From assembly GCA_025210525.1 (NCBI GenBank), contig JAOARP010000039.1, positions 124,001-188,000 on the forward strand: DNA of 64,000 nucleotides. The letters run 5' to 3'. The notes under the pieces are model-generated. The model was not told where the DNA came from. It searched no databases and worked only from the letters and a program-made list of their open reading frames with translations. Below are positions 19,737 to 27,467 of the stretch, one piece after another (the stretch's first letter is position 1; each line of letters starts with the position of its first letter). The translations under genes and the position numbers were made by a program. Source of the DNA: Marinisporobacter sp. Lineage in GTDB: Bacteria > Bacillota > Clostridia > Peptostreptococcales > Thermotaleaceae.

Positions 19737-19956
19737 ATTTTTATACATAGTTAGCTGACCTGATCTTTGACCCCACACTCGCCTGCTGGAAGGTTCGCTC
19801 TGGGGTTGCCGTCACTACTACCTCTCTCAGATTATTTCTGGCAGGTCTTACTTCTAAGCCGCACCATGATCAGTATTCTCTTTTTTAAGATTACCTTACG
19901 TGGATCCCTTTGCCTGCGACTGGCATGGACTTTCAACCACAGACCTAAGCTATGTA
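19705..19956 (-). ncRNA. Free-standing structured RNA of about 210 nt plus terminator; candidate raiA RNA
   Basis: This stretch is distinctly GC-richer than its surroundings and has no plausible ORF. A closing stem joins ACATAG (19955-19950) to CTATGT (19750-19745) and TTAG (19948-19945) to CTAA (19754-19751). Inside are GTGG 19940-19937 with CCAC 19903-19900, TGCC/GGCA at 19925-19911, GACCTG 19847-19842 with CAGGTC 19762-19757, and ACCCC 19806-19802 with GGGGT 19774-19770. A perfect sigma-A promoter and a terminator bracket it. The length and the position between fliT-like and hpf (raiA) genes fit the raiA RNA motif of Firmicutes. The class name is inference; the RNA itself is well supported. 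RNase P, tmRNA and 6S RNA do not fit. Confidence 0.75.
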
Positions 19957-19962
19957 TTTAGT

Positions 19963-19991
19963 ATTATACATGTTTTTAGTGGTTTTATCAA
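19963..19991 (-). promoter_or_regulatory. Sigma-A promoter of the structured RNA
   Basis: TTGATA (19991-19986) and a perfect TATAAT (19968-19963) are separated by exactly 17 bases. This places the RNA start near 19956, one or two bases before the closing stem. It is among the best promoter matches in the window. Confidence 0.88.
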
Positions 19992-20013
19992 CAACTAAAA
20001 TATTGCATTTTGC

Positions 20014-20499
20014 TTATTTATGATCAATAAATACACCCTGCGCACCTATATATTTTTTCACATAGTTAGATGCCATTTTTTCCTTTTGTTTTTTTTCTTT
20101 TAATTTTTTCATATCTTGCTTTACTTTATTAAAATCCACTTTTAATTGCTCTGTATTTGTTTGGTCTACCTTCTTCATTTGCTTCAACAACATCATAATA
20201 TTACTAATATATAGCTTTAATTCCTTTAAAGAATAATATTTGCCTGTATCTATTTCTTCTATAGCATTAACTCCTAAAGTATTTTTTAGTCCATTATAGT
20301 TCGTTAAAAACTTTATATCTATTTGATCAATGGCTTTTATGATTTCTTCTTTTTGTTTAATAGATACTGCTAAATTTTCTAAATCTCCATTCCTAATAAA
20401 GCCTTCTTGCTTTTTTGTTAATGTTAAGAGCTTTTTTAAATACTCTTCCTTTTTTTTAGATAAATCTATTAATATATCAATGATTTGGTTTATTTCCAT
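20014..20499 (-). CDS. FliT/FlgN-like flagellar chaperone
   Basis: A 161-residue, nearly all-helical, lysine-rich protein with no clear catalytic motif. The N-terminal half (INQIIDILIDLSKKKEEYLKKLL, then RNGDLENLAVSIKQKEEII) has the pattern of FlgN/FliT export chaperones. It lies 12 bases after fliS, the position of fliT in Bacillus. It probably binds FliD or hook-junction proteins in the cytoplasm. Family membership is by position and helical pattern. Confidence 0.65.
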   Translation of the reverse strand: MEINQIIDILIDLSKKKEEYLKKLLTLTKKQEGFIRNGDLENLAVSIKQKEEIIKAIDQIDIKFLTNYNGLKNTLGVNAIEEIDTGKYYSLKELKLYISNIMMLLKQMKKVDQTNTEQLKVDFNKVKQDMKKLKEKKQKEKMASNYVKKYIGAQGVFIDHK

Positions 20500-20511
20500 A
20501 AAATCGCCTCA

Positions 20512-20910
20512 TTATTTCTTTTTAGCAAGCTCCATAGCTTCTTTCCAAGTATCTCTTAATTCTGTAAATAAAGGCAAAATTTCCTCTAAAATGACTTTAT
20601 CTTTTTTGATGTCTGCTTCTGTTAATTTTTCTAATAAAAAATCATAGATAGGTCTTAGGCCCTTTGAAATTTCATACTCCATATTTAAGGTTGAGTTTAG
20701 TTCTATAATAATATCGCTAGCTCGTATAATAACCTCATGGGATTTTTGGGTGTTTTTTTGTTCTATATATAAAATCCCCTGCTTTACAAATTTAATAGCT
20801 CCCTCATATAACATTAAAGTAAGCTCTTGTGGAGATGCCATCATTACTTTATTTTGTTTATACTGATTCGACCCTCCATAAGGATTTTTATAAGGATTTC
20901 TCATTGCCAT
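20512..20910 (-). CDS. fliS: Flagellar export chaperone FliS
   Basis: A 132-residue four-helix protein with the FliS signature ASPQELTLMLYEGAIKFV near residue 25 and a C-terminal TELRDTWKEAM segment. FliS binds the C-terminus of flagellin in the cytosol and delivers it to the export gate. It follows fliD by 21 bases in the conserved fliD-fliS-fliT order. A divergent paralog lies next to the 1157-residue flagellin. Confidence 0.92.
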   Translation of the reverse strand: MAMRNPYKNPYGGSNQYKQNKVMMASPQELTLMLYEGAIKFVKQGILYIEQKNTQKSHEVIIRASDIIIELNSTLNMEYEISKGLRPIYDFLLEKLTEADIKKDKVILEEILPLFTELRDTWKEAMELAKKK

Positions 20911-20931
20911 ACTATACCACTCCTTCGTATT

Positions 20932-22734
20932 CTACATACTACCTGATTGACCTGCTAACCACGAACTTTGAGATTGCATTTTACTTAATGCTGTCTCCAT
21001 AGCCGTATATTTTTTCCAATAAGCTTGTTCTAATCTTGTTAATCGGTCTTCTTCGTTCTTAATTCTCTTATCATAATCTAAAACATCCTCATCTAATAAA
21101 CTGATAGAACCCTTTCGACCATTTCCTCCTGTAACAAAATCTATCAGGATATCACTTTTTACATTTCGATATAGCTCCTTATCGTCTCCAGGTCCTGCCT
21201 TATCAATAATCTTTTTCATTCCTTGAGTCATGTCATCAAACATACGATTAACCAAACCTGTATTGCTTCTAATTTTTTTATCGTAAGCTATTTTGTATTC
21301 TTTTTTTTCAGATTCTGTAAATTCCTCATAAGTTTTCCCTTTACTTGTTTCCCATTCTTCTTTCAGTGCTGTGCTAATAGATATTTTTTCTTCATTCGAA
21401 GGACTTTTAAACAAAAGTTCTAATGTACCATCTACATCATCTATAATAGCTTCTTTTAATTTTCTCTCATCAATCACAAGTTTTCCTTTTGATTTCCATG
21501 TATCTGTAGTAATGCCAATATTAGTCAATTGATTGTATTTACTTGTCACTCCTTCTACTTCTTCATATAACCCCGTTCTTGCAGTCAACAATATATCATT
21601 CATATATTCATCATTTCTAAGTAATCCACTTTTAGCCTTCTGTTCCCAAAGCTTGATATCATCTTCTTTCATAGATTCTTTTTGTTCTTTTGTCAAAGGC
21701 TGATAATCTCTATATCTTTTCTCAGATACTTTTTTATTCATTTTTTCTATAAGTTCATTATACTTAGCTACAAAGCCTTTAATCTTTTCATAAACACTAT
21801 CTACATCCGTATCTACTTTTACAGTAGCATCACCAATAGCCTCCAAGCTTAGTTCAATACCATTGATATTAATATTATTTGACTCATATTTTAAATTTGT
21901 AGCTCCATTAAAATCTATGCTTGCATCTTTACCTGTGACAGCTGTATCAATTGCTAAATCATGCATACTATCATCAGCATGTTTCACTTGTACATGCAAT
22001 TTATTATCACCTGTAAATAAGTTTCCCGTATCCTTACTTATTTTTATCTGTTGCTTGCTTCCTGTTTTTTTAGTAGATAGAAACAATCGTCCTGTAGTAC
22101 TATCAAAATTTGCTTTAATCCCTAATGATGTTTCACTAGTATCAGGGTCTCCATCATCTGTTGTTGCATAGTTTATTTTTTTTACTAACTCCTTAATCGT
22201 ATCATCTTTTGAATATGAAACCTTTACATCTTTTTCTTCTCCATCAACTAAAATTTTAAAAGTTACATAAGGACTATCTACACTGACGCCATTTTGTATT
22301 TCTGATAACTTTGTATTTGCTGTAGCAATTTCTGCTCCTTTCATCACAGCGCTTGTACTTACGGCACTAACCCCTTCTGCTAATTCCTTTACCTTTATCT
22401 TATGTATCCCTGTCATTCCTTCTGCACTTGCCTTTGTAGTAAGAATATCTTCATCAGAAGAAGATGCTTTTTTCACCCAGCTTAATTTAGATATGCTATT
22501 TCCAACCAGCATTCCATTAGATAATGATTTAGAAAGTTCTAAATCTTTCTTCGAATCCAATATAAAATTAGCAAAATCTTTATTTGCTTCATTATACTGT
22601 TCTTGCTTCCATAATGCAGTTTGCTGGCTTTGATAAAGTTTATCTACTTTTGCTCTTTCTGCTTTCATTAATCCCTTTACCAAACTCTCTGTATCCATAC
22701 CAGATGCAATTCCTGTAATTCGAGTTGTATCCAT
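20932..22734 (-). CDS. fliD: Flagellar filament cap protein FliD
   Basis: A 600-residue cap protein. The N-terminal FliD_N domain starts TRITGIASGMDTESLVKGLM, the variable D2-D3 region runs from about 100 to 290, and the C-terminal D1 half includes FVAKYNELIEKMN and a final coiled coil ending near TAMETALSKMQSQSSWLAGQ. FliD sits at the filament tip and folds flagellin into place. At 600 residues it is longer than many homologues (about 450-500). The neighbouring flagellins are also enlarged. Confidence 0.93.
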   Translation of the reverse strand: MDTTRITGIASGMDTESLVKGLMKAERAKVDKLYQSQQTALWKQEQYNEANKDFANFILDSKKDLELSKSLSNGMLVGNSISKLSWVKKASSSDEDILTTKASAEGMTGIHKIKVKELAEGVSAVSTSAVMKGAEIATANTKLSEIQNGVSVDSPYVTFKILVDGEEKDVKVSYSKDDTIKELVKKINYATTDDGDPDTSETSLGIKANFDSTTGRLFLSTKKTGSKQQIKISKDTGNLFTGDNKLHVQVKHADDSMHDLAIDTAVTGKDASIDFNGATNLKYESNNININGIELSLEAIGDATVKVDTDVDSVYEKIKGFVAKYNELIEKMNKKVSEKRYRDYQPLTKEQKESMKEDDIKLWEQKAKSGLLRNDEYMNDILLTARTGLYEEVEGVTSKYNQLTNIGITTDTWKSKGKLVIDERKLKEAIIDDVDGTLELLFKSPSNEEKISISTALKEEWETSKGKTYEEFTESEKKEYKIAYDKKIRSNTGLVNRMFDDMTQGMKKIIDKAGPGDDKELYRNVKSDILIDFVTGGNGRKGSISLLDEDVLDYDKRIKNEEDRLTRLEQAYWKKYTAMETALSKMQSQSSWLAGQSGSM

Positions 22735-22779
22735 ACTTTCACCCCTTTGTCCTTTTGTTCATATTTATCGTGGACAAGA

Positions 22780-23142
22780 TTATGCTTTTTTATCTAAAAA
22801 TAGTCCTGTTCTTTCCATCATCGCTGCTACCATATCTAGTATTTTTTCTGATGGTATCTCTCGGACAACCTCTTCTGTATCATTATCAATAACCTTCACC
22901 ATAATTTGTTTTGTTTTTTCATGAATTGAAAATTGTAAACTTTTATTATCCATTTTAAAATCTTTATTTGATTTTTCAATAGCTTCTACTAATTGTCCTT
23001 CCCCTGGAAAATTTTCTTGCTTATTCTGATTTCCATCTATAGATTCCATCCCTATGTCCGCTCTTTTCATAGATTCATTTTCTTGACTCATAGGCTGATA
23101 CTGCTGATTAAAATTTGCACTACCATCAATTTTCATAAACAT
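22780..23142 (-). CDS. flaG: FlaG family protein
   Basis: A 120-residue protein with a disordered polar N-terminus and the conserved FlaG C-terminal half (FSIHEKTKQIMVKVIDNDT, then EVVREIPSEKILDMVAAM). FlaG (YvyC) affects filament length in several bacteria by an unclear mechanism. It stands between the second fliS and fliD, as yvyC does between hag and fliD in Bacillus. A SigD-like promoter lies just upstream. Confidence 0.88.
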   Translation of the reverse strand: MFMKIDGSANFNQQYQPMSQENESMKRADIGMESIDGNQNKQENFPGEGQLVEAIEKSNKDFKMDNKSLQFSIHEKTKQIMVKVIDNDTEEVVREIPSEKILDMVAAMMERTGLFLDKKA

Positions 23143-23171
23143 ACACCATCCTATTCTTATTCTTATATATA

Positions 23172-23199
23172 TTATCGGTATAAAATCTTACAAACTTTA
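23172..23199 (-). promoter_or_regulatory. SigD-type promoter of flaG-fliD-fliS
   Basis: TAAA (23199-23196), 16 bases, then ACCGATAA (23179-23172), close to the TAAA-N15-GCCGATAT consensus, about 30 bases before the flaG start. Confidence 0.65.
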
Positions 23200-23231
23200 T
23201 ATGAAAACAGTCATCTTTTTGATCTTATACA

Positions 23232-23696
23232 TTATCCTCTTCCCCATTTGTTTTCATGATTAATTACATAATCATTAAGATTTGTCTTCCCATAAGTAGC
23301 CCCTGTAATGATTTCTGGCCTACTTGATCTTTTATTTTCTTTAAATTCATTCTGCTCGAGCTCTTTCCAGCCATCATATAATGGCTTCAAGATCTGAATG
23401 GCTTCTTCTAATTTCTTTACTTCTCTTTTTAATAGTCCTTGTGTCATTAAATTGTTTATATAGATATATATACTTCTTAAGTTGTTTGCAAACTCCGAAT
23501 CTCCCCTTAGGGTTACAACAAGCTCTACTAATATATTTTTCCCTTTATCTAATGTCTTTTTGAAAGCCTCTTCATCTCTTTTCTCAATATATACAATGCC
23601 ACTCTTTAATTTGTCTATTAACCCTTCATAAAGAATAACCACTAACCCTACATCACTAGCTGTAGCAATTCTGCTTGCTAAATATTTTTTATCCAT
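23232..23696 (-). CDS. FliS-family paralog next to a giant flagellin
   Basis: A 154-residue FliS-like helical protein (VGLVVILYEGLIDKLKSGIVYIE near residue 16, LKPLYDGWKELEQNEF near 108) with an extra C-terminal tail of about 40 residues. It begins 13 bases after the 1157-residue flagellin stop, with no terminator between, so the two are made together. A dedicated chaperone for this flagellin is the simplest reading, but that is inference. Confidence 0.8.
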   Translation of the reverse strand: MDKKYLASRIATASDVGLVVILYEGLIDKLKSGIVYIEKRDEEAFKKTLDKGKNILVELVVTLRGDSEFANNLRSIYIYINNLMTQGLLKREVKKLEEAIQILKPLYDGWKELEQNEFKENKRSSRPEIITGATYGKTNLNDYVINHENKWGRG

Positions 23697-23709
23697 GACC
23701 TAAAACCTC

Positions 23710-26700
23710 CTACTGTAATAGCTGCAGTATAGACTGTGGTCTTTGATTTGCTTGTGCAAGCATAGCAGTTCCTGATTGTTGTAAAATATTCATCTTTGTA
23801 TATTCAGACATAGCAAGAGCCATATCTACATCCTGAATCCTCGATAGAGCTGCTGTTAGATTTTCTGTTGTATTATCAATATTTGTAATAGTATGCTCTA
23901 GTCGATTTTGATAAGCTCCTAACCTTGAACGCATTTGAGAAATTTTATTAATAGCCTCTTGATATCTTTCCATAGCTAAATCAGCATTATCTTGATTGGT
24001 TATATCAAGGGCTGCTTCTATTTTTACATCATTAGTTCCATCAGTTACATTTAAAACAGAAGAAAAACCGTCTTCTCCCACTCTTCCTGAAATACCTAAG
24101 TCCACACCACGCATATCACCAATAGCTAATGCAAATCCTTGGTGAGCATTAGCTCCAATTTGAAGATTTACCTTATAGTCCTGATCAAATCCATCTTCTA
24201 CTAAAATTTTATTGCTTTCTTCTCCTCCAATTTTTGCTTCTACCACAAGTTTTGTATTTAATGATGGGATAGAAGTCTTTGGTTCCTCTAGATCTTTTCC
24301 TGATACATTTTTTTCTCTAAGGGTTAATATATTTGTTTCTGTTTTTAATACCTCATACTTAGATCCTAGCGTAGATTGGCTTACAGCTGCCTGTAAACTA
24401 TCTCTTTGTTCCTCTATAGTAACCCCTATATTAAATTCTCCTCTTTTTGGGTCTGCTCCTGATTCAACAGCTTTAAAGATTACACCATTAATAGTAATCG
24501 CTTCATCTTTTGCAAAGGCTTTTGTAATTTCATAGTTATATACTCCCTTTTGTGCAGCAATTTCTTCTTCTCCTCCTGTAAGCTGAGGAGTTGTTGCTGG
24601 AAGAGTAGTCCCTATAACTCCTCCCCATGAAGTTCCAAGATCTGTACATGTAAAGGCGCTAAAGTCTATATTATTTACTGTCCCTAAGCTTTGAATAGCA
24701 TTCTGTATATTTGCAACACTATTTTTTGATGCTGTTGTGTTAGCTAAATATATTTTCAAATTACCATCAGAAGTACTCTCCACCCTCAGTTGATCATCAG
24801 GAGACCTATATACCTCTATCTTTTCATCAATTTTTCCTGATGGATCTGTAATTTGTAATTGTTGATCATCTACAGAAATAGTAGCATTAGCTGGAACTGC
24901 AGCTACCTCTTGTACACTACTATTAACAATAGTACCTGTCACATTAGCTGTTACTGATGTGGTTGTTGGTGTTGTAAGATCCACGCCTGTTGCTTGTCCT
25001 GCTTTTTCTGTAAGAGTAATAGTATTTCCAGATACCGTTACATCAAATCGTGCGCTAAGAGTAGGTTCTACGTCAATTGCTGCTTTTAGGCTATTCAATG
25101 TATTCGTCATACTTCCTGCATCAATATCAAATTGTTTGCTTGTTGCTACCGCACCAGTAGCCATACTTGTAAAATCTACTCCACCGATATTAATTTTATC
25201 TCCAGCAGTAAAATTTCCTGTTATAGTGTAGCTATACTTACCAAGTACTTCATCTACTTTTTCTGTTCCCCCTGCCATTGTTACTTCAGATGTTGTAATC
25301 TTTTTTCCTGTAATATTGTCATTCCATACACCACCATCTTTTACTTCCCAATCTGATCCTAGTTGTGCTTGTATAGCAGCAATAGCATTATTTCCTGGTG
25401 TTACCTTTGCTAATGCAATAGATACATTCCCATCTGTTTCTGTAGCAGTTAGCGTATCCACACCTGCTTGCGTAACTGTCACTGCTCCATTTCTACCTTT
25501 TTTATCGATCAATATAAGTTTCTTTCCATCTACTTCAAACGTAACCTTTGATGGTATTGGAGCTTTATGTTCAATACTATTTCTAGCAGCTGGAGCTACG
25601 CCTGAAATACTTCCCTTTAATTGCGCTGTACCTGTAGTAACAGCTGTACCATCTACATTTGCATCCCAATCATTTACACTTGTAAATTCCCATTTTCTAA
25701 AATCAGTACCCGTTACGATTCCCTCTTTTTGTACTGCCTCTTGAATTTTAGCAGCTGTATTTTTTGCTGCTGCATCTCCTAAAGTAATGGTCAAAATTTT
25801 ATTTGTCGTATCTACATTCACATGTAAATCTCCATCTGTTTTTGCTGCAATTTTAACTGTATAATCACTTCCTGTGGGATCTTTAACCTTCAATGATCTT
25901 GTAGCATTTGCCTCAACTACACCTTGAGATGATTCTACAGATAAGACTTTTACTTCGCCATTCTTGGCTTCAGGTGCTTTATTTCCTTCTTTTAATTTGA
26001 CATCTTCAAGCTTTGCTCCCCCTTGATTGATGATAGAAGCAATCAAATTTCCTACCTTTTGATCATTATCTACTGTATCTAAAGCTTCACGAATGTCTAC
26101 ACCAATTTGATCTCCTTCGTATTTCCCCTTTAATGAATCATAAAATTCTATTCCTTTTCCATTAATAGACATTCCTTTTCCAACAAGATTTTCTATATTT
26201 TCATTCGTTTTTTCTCCATCTTGTCCCTTTAGAGTCGAAAAATCAAATTCTTTCATAGCAGGTACTAGATTTGTTATACCATCTATCTCTTTCCCACTCT
26301 CTGTTGTAAGAACACCTGCTCCTGAATAATTAGTCGCTGTCATATGACCATCTTCACCTTTAAATTCTCCATTAGCAATAATAGTTGTTTGATCAAATCC
26401 ATCAAAGGATACAAAATAATTTCCTGATAATTTTTTATTTTTGCTAATCACTTCGGATAATGCCGAATTCAGCGCCTTTGCACTTCCTCCTACACTAGCA
26501 GGATCAGCATCAAGATTTACCGTTACCGTATTTGGTATTTTGGTTGTATCTACGTTGTATACTTCTAGTGGCTTTTTATTTTCATTATTATGCTTTGCAA
26601 AGGTTACTTTTATTTTTTCGCCATTTAAATCAAGCTCTAGTGTATCTCCAGCCTGTGCAGGTTTACCTACTTCCCACTGAAAGTGCTGCTCGGCATTGGT

Positions 26701-27183
26701 ATAATTTGTAATTCCACCTTCAAGATTTGTATAATCAGGTATTACTTGACTTTCATGATCTTTACTATCTCCCTTTAACAATTCTTGTTTGTTAAATTCT
26801 GTAGTATTTCCAATCCGATTAATTTCTGAAGTCAGCTGATTAATCTCATCTTGAATAGCCGTACGATCCGAATCATTTAAAGTGCCATTTGCGCCTTGTA
26901 TACTAAGCTCTCTCATTCGCTGTAAAATATTGTGTACCTCTGTTAATGCTCCTTCTGCTGTTTGGATCAAAGATACTCCGTCTAGAGCATTTCTTGAAGC
27001 CATTCTTAATCCCTTTATTTGGGCATCCATTTTTTCTGATATAGCCATTCCCGCTGCATCATCAGCTGCTCTATTAATTCTTTTTCCCGATGATAGTTGT
27101 TCTAATATTCTTGCGGTCTTATCGCTATTAATGTTTAATAATCTATGCGCATTTAATGCTGCCATATTGTGGTTAATTCTCAT
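23710..27183 (-). CDS. Giant flagellin (1157 residues) with repeat-containing insert
   Basis: A flagellin with normal ends and a very large middle. The N-terminal D0/D1 ([16 protein letters not shown], then [23 protein letters not shown]) covers about 1-140, and the C-terminal D1/D0 from about 1050 ends [16 protein letters not shown]. Common flagellins have 270-500 residues. The insert of about 900 residues contains at least three copies of one module and two of another. No HExxH metallopeptidase motif is present, so it is not a flagellinolysin. A SigD-like promoter lies upstream and a FliS paralog follows. Confidence 0.93.
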   Translation of the reverse strand: MRINHNMAALNAHRLLNINSDKTARILEQLSSGKRINRAADDAAGMAISEKMDAQIKGLRMASRNALDGVSLIQTAEGALTEVHNILQRMRELSIQGANGTLNDSDRTAIQDEINQLTSEINRIGNTTEFNKQELLKGDSKDHESQVIPDYTNLEGGITNYTNAEQHFQWEVGKPAQAGDTLELDLNGEKIKVTFAKHNNENKKPLEVYNVDTTKIPNTVTVNLDADPASVGGSAKALNSALSEVISKNKKLSGNYFVSFDGFDQTTIIANGEFKGEDGHMTATNYSGAGVLTTESGKEIDGITNLVPAMKEFDFSTLKGQDGEKTNENIENLVGKGMSINGKGIEFYDSLKGKYEGDQIGVDIREALDTVDNDQKVGNLIASIINQGGAKLEDVKLKEGNKAPEAKNGEVKVLSVESSQGVVEANATRSLKVKDPTGSDYTVKIAAKTDGDLHVNVDTTNKILTITLGDAAAKNTAAKIQEAVQKEGIVTGTDFRKWEFTSVNDWDANVDGTAVTTGTAQLKGSISGVAPAARNSIEHKAPIPSKVTFEVDGKKLILIDKKGRNGAVTVTQAGVDTLTATETDGNVSIALAKVTPGNNAIAAIQAQLGSDWEVKDGGVWNDNITGKKITTSEVTMAGGTEKVDEVLGKYSYTITGNFTAGDKINIGGVDFTSMATGAVATSKQFDIDAGSMTNTLNSLKAAIDVEPTLSARFDVTVSGNTITLTEKAGQATGVDLTTPTTTSVTANVTGTIVNSSVQEVAAVPANATISVDDQQLQITDPSGKIDEKIEVYRSPDDQLRVESTSDGNLKIYLANTTASKNSVANIQNAIQSLGTVNNIDFSAFTCTDLGTSWGGVIGTTLPATTPQLTGGEEEIAAQKGVYNYEITKAFAKDEAITINGVIFKAVESGADPKRGEFNIGVTIEEQRDSLQAAVSQSTLGSKYEVLKTETNILTLREKNVSGKDLEEPKTSIPSLNTKLVVEAKIGGEESNKILVEDGFDQDYKVNLQIGANAHQGFALAIGDMRGVDLGISGRVGEDGFSSVLNVTDGTNDVKIEAALDITNQDNADLAMERYQEAINKISQMRSRLGAYQNRLEHTITNIDNTTENLTAALSRIQDVDMALAMSEYTKMNILQQSGTAMLAQANQRPQSILQLLQ
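24210..25910 (-). repeat. Degenerate tandem modules in the 1157-residue flagellin
   Basis: Module A occurs near 25910-25600, 25560-25260 and 24895-24560; shared features are a D-P-S/T-G turn, a DGNL/DGDL strand and KN-x-x-A-x-IQ-x-A. Module B occurs near 25245-24910 ([20 protein letters not shown]) and 24555-24210 ([20 protein letters not shown]). The A-B pair is thus duplicated with a period of about 690 bases. Divergence is high, so the duplication is old. Confidence 0.7.
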
Positions 27184-27225
27184 CTATTTTTTCCTCCCTA
27201 CACACCATCACTTTATTATAATATT

Positions 27226-27253
27226 GTATCGACCATTTTTTTACATAACTTTA
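27226..27253 (-). promoter_or_regulatory. SigD-like promoter of the 1157-residue flagellin
   Basis: TAAA (27253-27250), 16 bases, then GTCGATAC (27233-27226), about 43 bases before the start codon. The -10 differs from GCCGATAT at two positions. Confidence 0.5.
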
Positions 27254-27257
27254 ATAT

Positions 27258-27455
27258 TTATTTATCCTGATCTGCTCGTTCTACAAAATCAAGGAGTTTC
27301 CCCATTATTTTGTAAAATTCTTCAGGTAGTTCATTTTCATCTACAAGAAATTCGTCCTTTTCTGTCTCTTCTATAGAATTATAATCATATAATTCTATAG
27401 AATAAGCTTTTTTTATCATCTTTTTTGTGATTTTTTTTTTAAATAATTTTCTCAT
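27258..27455 (-). CDS. Small charged protein of unknown function
   Basis: A 65-residue protein with a basic N-terminus (RKLFKKKITKKMIKKAY) and an acidic C-terminal half (EETEKDEFLVDENELPEEF). GAGGAG precedes the ATG, and it starts 12 bases after the FliK-like gene, so it is probably real and cotranscribed. I do not recognise the family. Confidence 0.6.
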   Translation of the reverse strand: MRKLFKKKITKKMIKKAYSIELYDYNSIEETEKDEFLVDENELPEEFYKIMGKLLDFVERADQDK

Positions 27456-27467
27456 AAAATTCTCCTC

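Noticed and set aside
19745-19956. RNase P, tmRNA or 6S RNA as identity of the ncRNA
   Set aside because: The GAAAGTCCATGC string recalls RNase P, but the RNA is about half the needed length and lacks the other conserved regions. tmRNA ends and 6S bubble architecture are also absent.
19767-19961. 64-codon plus-strand open frame over the structured RNA
   Set aside because: It lies antisense to a bracketed promoter-RNA-terminator unit, has no ribosome binding site and its composition reflects RNA stems.
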